Source: Acinetobacter sp. UBA6641
GTDB taxonomy: Bacteria; Pseudomonadota; Gammaproteobacteria; Pseudomonadales; Moraxellaceae
Direction: 5' to 3'
NCBI GenBank assembly: GCA_002455755.1
Contig: DKLL01000214.1
Span: 1-5,282 of the forward strand
DNA length: 5,282 nt
In this document: positions 1 to 5,282 of the stretch, in pieces
Position numbering within the stretch: position 1 is the stretch's first letter
How the letters are laid out: each line of letters opens with the position of its first letter
The notes under the pieces: generated by a model
Told to the model about the DNA's origin: nothing
What the model saw: only the letters and a program-made list of their open reading frames with translations
The model's database searches: none
Program-made: the position numbers and the translations under genes

Positions 1-38
1 AACAATTTTTAGTTTTTAAAATGATTTATGAAAGAAGT

Positions 39-938
39 CTAATGTTTACTGAGCTGATCTACCAAATAATCAATAAATACACGTACGGCGGGTAACAAGC
101 CGCGGCGTGAAGGATAGACTGCGTGGAAAATACCATGAGGTGCTTTCCAGTCCGGCAGTACACGCACCAGTTCGCCACTTTGCACATAATCTTCAACAAT
201 GCTATCGGGCAACAACACAATCCCGCAATTTTGTCGTGCCAGTTGAGCCAGCATCATTAAATCAGATCCCATCACCATAGGATTGACCTTGATTTTTTTC
301 TGCTGGTTTTTATTGTCATGCACGACAATATATTGGTCTAAATGCTCATCCGCCATGCTCAGAATATGATGATGGCTTAAGTCTTCCGGCTGTTTTAAGT
401 CGCCAAATTCATTCAGATAGGCCTGGCTGGCGAATAGGTGCTGTTCTATATTTTCAAATTTGCGTAAAACTAGATTCGGATCATCATCCAGATTGGAGCG
501 TACCCGTAATGCCACGTCAATTCCTTCATTAATAATATCGACCCGGCGATTGCTTACAATCAGCTGCACTTTGATTTCAGGATATGTTTTCAGAAATTTT
601 GGCAGAATCTTGGCAATTTCATTTTGCGCAATTGAAACTGGCAAACTGACCCTGATTACACCACGTGGTTGAATACTCAGATGATCCACCAGATCATGGG
701 CTGCTTGTGCCGCATTCATCATGACCTGAGCATGGCGATAAATATTCATGCCAATATCAGTTACGGCAAAATGACGGGAACTACGCTGAATCAGTCGTAC
801 GCCTAGATGTTCTTCCAGATTATAAACACGACGACTTAATTTTGATTTCGGGATATCGGTGGCCCGTTCTGCTGCGCTAAATCCGCCATGTTCTACGACT
901 AGAGCAAAACAATAAAAATCATCAAGATCGGACAGCAT
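39..938 (-). CDS. LysR-family transcriptional regulator
   Basis: This 299-residue protein has the usual length and layout of a LysR-type DNA-binding regulator. The N-terminal winged helix-turn-helix covers about residues 5-62. It includes GGFSAAERATDIPKSKLSRR (18-37), followed by the conserved N-L-E-x-x-L-G-V-x-L-x-x-R stretch (40-52). A linker helix (about 63-88) leads to a periplasmic-binding-protein-like effector domain (about 92-295) beginning RGVIRVSLP. The 'DVALRVR' and 'CGIVLLPD' segments are typical of the CrgA-like branch. The ATG at 938 is favoured because the helix-turn-helix starts at once; a weak GGA lies 8 bases upstream. It is a cytoplasmic regulator. The ligand and target genes cannot be told from sequence. 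It is in tandem with cobB, 97 bases downstream of the cobB stop, but has its own strong promoter (see 970-998), so it is probably an independent unit. No gene diverges from it here to suggest a target. The family call is firm; the role is unknown. Confidence 0.93.
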   Translation of the reverse strand: MLSDLDDFYCFALVVEHGGFSAAERATDIPKSKLSRRVYNLEEHLGVRLIQRSSRHFAVTDIGMNIYRHAQVMMNAAQAAHDLVDHLSIQPRGVIRVSLPVSIAQNEIAKILPKFLKTYPEIKVQLIVSNRRVDIINEGIDVALRVRSNLDDDPNLVLRKFENIEQHLFASQAYLNEFGDLKQPEDLSHHHILSMADEHLDQYIVVHDNKNQQKKIKVNPMVMGSDLMMLAQLARQNCGIVLLPDSIVEDYVQSGELVRVLPDWKAPHGIFHAVYPSRRGLLPAVRVFIDYLVDQLSKH

Positions 939-953
939 TTAAGAATTCCATAT

Positions 954-990
954 ATGCAACAATGATCTGATTAAAATTTTATTGTTGCAT
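954..990. promoter_or_regulatory. inverted repeat around the lysR -10 box, probable operator
   Basis: ATGCAACAAT (954-963) and ATTGTTGCAT (981-990) are perfect 10-base inverted arms separated by 17 bases. The distal arm lies in the -35/-10 spacer and the proximal arm sits on the predicted transcription start, so the -10 box is flanked. The predicted transcript would start at or after the proximal arm and could not form the stem, which favours a protein-binding site over an RNA hairpin. LysR regulators commonly bind their own promoter, so autoregulation is the simplest reading. The arms share TGCAACA with the operators near 3361-3420. Confidence 0.6.
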
Positions 991-998
991 CATGTCAA
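970..998 (-). promoter_or_regulatory. sigma70-type promoter of the lysR gene
   Basis: On the minus strand a perfect -35 box TTGACA (993-998) is followed after 17 bases by TTTAAT (970-975), a 5/6 match to TATAAT. Transcription would begin near 963, about 25 bases upstream of the lysR ATG at 938. Spacing and position fit well. This is a sequence-only prediction. Confidence 0.72.
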
Positions 999-1035
999 TA
1001 TGCTAATGCCTGCTTTGTGATATTTAATGTAGACT

Positions 1036-1741
1036 TTATGAATGCTGTAGCAATTTTTCTTTTAGATATTGCAGGCCTTGAGTAGCCGTCATGGCAATTT
1101 TCTGGAATTGTCGGGGTAAGTGCTGCCGATCTGCTTTTGGATCTATATAGTAGGCTGTGCAAGTATCTGAAATCTCATGGATTAAACCTGAGACTGGATA
1201 AACCTGTAGAGCTGGTCCCAATCACAATAAAGATATCCGCATCCTGCACGCACTCTTGTGCATCGGCATAAGCGGGCACCGCCTCGCCAAACCAGACCAC
1301 ATGTGGACGTAAAGGATAGCCATCCTTGGAGAAGTGTTTCTTCAGGTCTAGCTCCGTGCCTTCGACCGCATAGAATTCCGTGCTGTACTGAGCGTTTGGG
1401 CCTGAACTTTTAGCCAGACGAATATTGCCATGCAGATGAATGACTTTGCTGCTGCCGGCACGTTCATGCAGGTCATCAATATTCTGGGTAATCACATGCA
1501 CATCAAACGCATCTTCAAGCTCAGCAATGAGTCGATGTGCTGCATTAGGCCTAGCGGACAGAATATTTTTACGCCGTTCATTGTAGAAACGCTGTACCAG
1601 TTCCGGATCACGTTTCCAGGCTTCAGGGGTGGCAACATCTTCAATTCGGTACTGTTCCCACAAGCCATCACTGTCACGAAAAGTATTGATGCCACTTTCG
1701 GCACTCATACCGGCACCTGAAAAGACCACGAGTTTTTTCAT
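1036..1741 (-). pseudogene. cobB: sirtuin-family NAD-dependent protein deacylase, frameshifted
   Basis: The gene encodes a Sir2/CobB-type enzyme that removes acyl groups from lysines using NAD. Visible motifs are GAGMSAESGI (9-18) for NAD, TQNIDDLH (85-92), catalytic His104 in HLHG, and Tyr53-x-x-Arg56. The last matches the Tyr/Arg pair that class III sirtuins use to bind succinyl or malonyl groups. The usual four zinc cysteines after HLHG are absent. After VIGTS (173-177) the frame shifts: one extra base near 1210 turns the expected GTS-LQVYP into GTSSTGLSS and a stop at residue 188. Continuing one frame over gives LQVYPVSGLIHEI through to a natural TAA at 1036. Correcting one base restores 234 codons, the normal family length. 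The start at 1741 has AGGAG five bases upstream. It lies 26 bases after the hydrolase stop, so the two are probably co-transcribed. If the shift is real, the last part of the NAD-binding fold is lost and the product should be inactive. Confidence 0.88.
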
Positions 1742-1767
1742 TTTGGCTCCTGATTTTATTCATCCAT

Positions 1768-2688
1768 CTAATGTTTATGAGTCGCATTGGCTTTCAAAAA
1801 TGCACTCATTTCTCGAGCAAATTTTACAGGTTCAGTCAGCAAAGGCGTATGTCCAGATTTTTCAAAATGGACGTGTTTGGCATGAGGAATACTCTGCGCA
1901 ATCAGGGTTTGTCCTTGTACTGAATAAAGCTTGGATTGTGTCCCGCTGAAGAAAGTTACCGGACATTGCAGTTTTTGCAGGGCTTCGCGGTAATCTTCCT
2001 GATGGTACAGATAATTGTTGATATACCAGGTCATATAGTCGACCCGCTTGGAGGGCAGTACTAAACTTTGCAATCGCGATTGATTCAATACCCATTCAAA
2101 GCCTTTGAAACTGTATTTATTGCTATTTTGCAGGCCAATAAACTGTAGCCAGAGCTTGGCAATCTGTTCACGGGTTTGGCTATCCAGGTCTTTTATATAT
2201 CGGATATGTTGATGTTGAGCCAGTAACTGCGACAGTTCAGTCAGGATAGAAATAAAAACAGGATGAGATTCACCAAACAGGCCATAAGCCCAGCTGTCAT
2301 CTACCGGAATTTTAGGGGTCTGGTCAATATGCAAATAGGCTGAGATATGCTCGGCAAAGTTTCCATATTGCATGCCATGCATCGCCGTGGTTGCACCCAT
2401 GGAATAGGCAATTACTGGAATCTCATTTAACTGGAGTTGGTCAATTAAGCTGTTAATATCACGCCAGTGACTGGAAATGGCATCCATTTCCGGAATGGCA
2501 CAATCTTGCGAACCGCCAAAACCACGCCAGTCTGGAATGATAAAGCGATGCGTTTTAGCATGCCGATAAAGAAACGGCAGCCATTGCCAGCTGAGCATAC
2601 CCAAACCTGACAGGACCAGTACAGGTCGTCCTTGTCCAAATTCACGAACAAACAGTTTTTCGCCATCAGGCATGCGGTAATGCGGCAT
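1768..2688 (-). CDS. alpha/beta-fold hydrolase
   Basis: This 306-residue cytoplasmic protein (no signal peptide or membrane helix seen) has the alpha/beta hydrolase pattern. An early strand RPVLVLSGLG (21-30) leads to the oxyanion region, then IIPDWRGFGGS (50-60). The nucleophile elbow is AYSMG (94-98) with Ser96; the usual first Gly is Ala. The C-terminal catalytic His is His280 in KSGHTPLL. The usual acid after strand 7 is not seen: Ser252 stands where Asp is expected (SGTQSKLY). Asp122 in LHIDQTP, after strand 6, could replace it. The ATG at 2688 is chosen because AAGGAA lies six bases upstream and the fold starts at once. An in-frame ATG at 2730 and a TTG at 2772 would add 14 or 28 residues without family character. 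It follows padR by 96 bases and precedes cobB by 26. The substrate is unknown; esterase, lipase-like or thioesterase roles are all possible. Confidence 0.87.
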   Translation of the reverse strand: MPHYRMPDGEKLFVREFGQGRPVLVLSGLGMLSWQWLPFLYRHAKTHRFIIPDWRGFGGSQDCAIPEMDAISSHWRDINSLIDQLQLNEIPVIAYSMGATTAMHGMQYGNFAEHISAYLHIDQTPKIPVDDSWAYGLFGESHPVFISILTELSQLLAQHQHIRYIKDLDSQTREQIAKLWLQFIGLQNSNKYSFKGFEWVLNQSRLQSLVLPSKRVDYMTWYINNYLYHQEDYREALQKLQCPVTFFSGTQSKLYSVQGQTLIAQSIPHAKHVHFEKSGHTPLLTEPVKFAREMSAFLKANATHKH

Positions 2689-2694
2689 GGTTGT

Positions 2695-2700
2695 TTCCTT
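2695..2700 (-). promoter_or_regulatory. ribosome binding site deciding the hydrolase start
   Basis: AAGGAA on the minus strand sits six bases before the ATG at 2688. It supports this start over the longer in-frame options (ATG at 2730, TTG at 2772). Confidence 0.7.
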
Positions 2701-2740
2701 ACTTATTAGACTTTTTATTACTGTAAACATTTTCTTTATA

Positions 2741-2757
2741 TTCTCCTGTATGGAGAA
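2741..2757 (-). other. small hairpin in the padR-hydrolase leader
   Basis: TTCTCC and GGAGAA form a perfect 6-base inverted repeat around a 5-base loop between padR and the hydrolase. No T-run follows on the minus strand, so it is not a standard terminator. The 3' arm contains an AGGAG-like sequence 12 bases before the alternative ATG at 2730, which the hairpin could hide. It may have no function. Confidence 0.35.
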
Positions 2758-2784
2758 ATGAAAGATGCTCAATAAAGAACGCTA

Positions 2785-3327
2785 TTATTGTTGGTCAAAT
2801 GCTTTTAATTGCGGAATCATGGTCTCTAGCCATTTAATCCAGCCCATTTCCAGGTCAATCCCCAGTTGTAGAATCATTTTATGAATAAACAGGGTCCGGT
2901 CCTGATCATACCCATGGGCAAAATCTTTGGCAAAAATCGTTTGGTAAATTTTTAAATTTTCTTGATGTAAGATCAGATGTCTTTCCAGTTCAGGCAGCAC
3001 GGTATTGCCACCGAGTTGAGCTTCGGCGCGCAGGCGGACCATTAGGTCATCGCGCAATTGGGCAGGTGGACTTTGCTTGACCATCCAGTCTGCCAGTTCG
3101 GCACGTCCTAATGCTTCCACCTGATAGGTCTTTTTACGGGTATTGGCATCATGATCTTCAAGCGTAGATATCCAGTTTTTTTGCTGCATAGCACTGAGTT
3201 CACGGTAAATCTGCTGATGTGTTGCATTCCAGAAAAAGCCCATAGAGCGGTCAAAGCGCCGTGCCAAATCAATCCCGGTACTGGGTTTTTCAATCAGGCT
3301 GGTCAATAAAACATGGGCTAAAGACAT
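2785..3327 (-). CDS. PadR-family transcriptional regulator
   Basis: This 180-residue regulator has the two-part PadR layout. The N-terminal winged helix (about 1-80) begins MSLAHVLLTSLIEKPSTGIDL, has a recognition-helix region around 34-50 (NATHQQIYRELSAMQQKNW), and a basic wing RKKTYQVEALGRAEL (64-78). A helical C-terminal dimerisation domain (about 90-176) is of the type seen in the larger PadR proteins. PadR proteins are cytoplasmic dimers, usually repressors released by a small ligand. The gene is divergent from fadH across 137 bases containing two palindromes placed on both predicted promoters. The inferred role is repression of fadH and of its own operon. The ligand is unknown; a fatty-acid derivative is a guess from context only. 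The ATG at 3327 has only a weak GAG upstream, but the fold begins directly after it. The TAA stop is 96 bases before the hydrolase ATG. Confidence 0.9.
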   Translation of the reverse strand: MSLAHVLLTSLIEKPSTGIDLARRFDRSMGFFWNATHQQIYRELSAMQQKNWISTLEDHDANTRKKTYQVEALGRAELADWMVKQSPPAQLRDDLMVRLRAEAQLGGNTVLPELERHLILHQENLKIYQTIFAKDFAHGYDQDRTLFIHKMILQLGIDLEMGWIKWLETMIPQLKAFDQQ

Positions 3328-3359
3328 AAACGGCTCAGTCAGTAAAAATTTACCAGAAC

Positions 3360-3387
3360 ATTATGCAACATGTTGCATAAAATTCAA
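3360..3387 (-). promoter_or_regulatory. predicted padR promoter
   Basis: On the minus strand TTGAAT (3382-3387, 4/6 to the -35 consensus) and CATAAT (3360-3365, 5/6 to the -10 consensus) are separated by 16 bases. Transcription would start near 3353, about 25 bases before the padR ATG. The perfect palindrome at 3361-3380 covers the spacer and most of the -10 box. Confidence 0.5.
3361..3380. promoter_or_regulatory. perfect palindrome, probable PadR operator O1
   Basis: TTATGCAACATGTTGCATAA is a perfect 20-base palindrome. It overlaps the predicted -35 box of fadH and the spacer and -10 box of padR, so one bound dimer could block both. Its core ATGC-N8-GCAT has the 16-base geometry of the known PadR operator consensus ATGT-N8-ACAT, differing at the innermost base of each arm. 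That PadR binds here is inferred from this and from the adjacent gene. Confidence 0.75.
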
Positions 3388-3401
3388 ATCTGGAATATAA
3401 A
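3373..3401 (+). promoter_or_regulatory. predicted fadH promoter
   Basis: TTGCAT (3373-3378) and TATAAA (3396-3401, 5/6 to TATAAT) are separated by the ideal 17 bases. The predicted start near 3408 falls inside the second operator copy and leaves a leader of about 57 bases before the fadH ATG. The -35 box is part of palindrome O1. Confidence 0.6.
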
Positions 3402-3403
3402 TT

Positions 3404-3419
3404 GTGCAACAAGTTGCAT
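3404..3419. promoter_or_regulatory. near-palindrome, probable PadR operator O2
   Basis: GTGCAACAAGTTGCAT is a second copy of the O1 core, differing in one central base and one flank base. Its centre is 41 bp from that of O1, close to four helical turns, so dimers on both sites would lie on the same DNA face. It covers the predicted fadH transcription start, a classic repression position. Confidence 0.68.
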
Positions 3420-3434
3420 TAAACACCGGAATAG

Positions 3435-5282
<1,848 letters not shown>

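Noticed and set aside
1..38. Possible terminator after lysR
   Set aside because: The stretch is AT-rich but shows no GC-containing stem followed by a T-run on the minus strand, and it is cut by the window edge.
939..1035. Intrinsic terminator between cobB and lysR
   Set aside because: The only strong inverted repeat here has a 17-base loop, lacks a T-run and flanks a promoter -10 box, so an operator is the better reading.
1036..1221. Separate 61-codon gene on the minus strand
   Set aside because: It begins only with a TTG lacking a ribosome site, and its protein is the C-terminal part of the CobB family (LQVYP...YYIDPKAD). It is the displaced end of cobB.
1629..1949. 106-codon plus-strand open frame
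   Set aside because: It lies antisense across the cobB start and the hydrolase end, has no family resemblance or convincing ribosome site, and both opposing genes are well supported.
3342..3353. GTAAA/TTTAC small palindrome near the padR start
   Set aside because: Only five AT-rich bases per arm; this is expected by chance in such DNA and does not match the TGCAACA operators.

Overview
The window looks like chromosomal DNA of an Acinetobacter or close Moraxellaceae relative. This is judged from moderate-to-low GC, AT-rich intergenic DNA, and the protein flavour of the FadH, PadR and hydrolase genes. It is an inference, since no database search was possible. It reads as ordinary metabolic and regulatory DNA. 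I see no mobile element, CRISPR array, tRNA or rRNA.

Layout: four genes lie on the minus strand and one on the plus strand. Reading leftward from a divergent promoter region at about 3328-3464, the minus-strand genes are a PadR-family regulator (2785-3327), an alpha/beta hydrolase (1768-2688), a sirtuin-type deacylase gene cobB broken by a one-base frameshift (1036-1741), and a LysR-family regulator with its own promoter (39-938). To the right, fadH, encoding NADPH-dependent 2,4-dienoyl-CoA reductase, starts at 3465 and runs off the window end after 606 codons. No gene-free stretch exceeds 300 bases.

The most informative part is regulatory. The padR/fadH intergenic region carries a perfect 20-bp palindrome and a second near-copy 41 bp away. 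Both sit on convincing sigma70-like promoter elements. This suggests that PadR represses fadH and its own operon. The same half-site word, TGCAACA/TGTTGCA, appears again as a widely spaced inverted repeat around the -10 box of the lysR promoter. This hints at either a shared regulator or a coincidentally similar LysR operator.

Functionally, FadH removes double bonds that block beta-oxidation of unsaturated fatty acids. The PadR regulator probably controls it. The hydrolase is probably co-transcribed with padR, but its substrate is unknown. The cobB lesion is the only defect in an otherwise full-length 234-codon gene, so it is either a very recent pseudogene or a sequence error.
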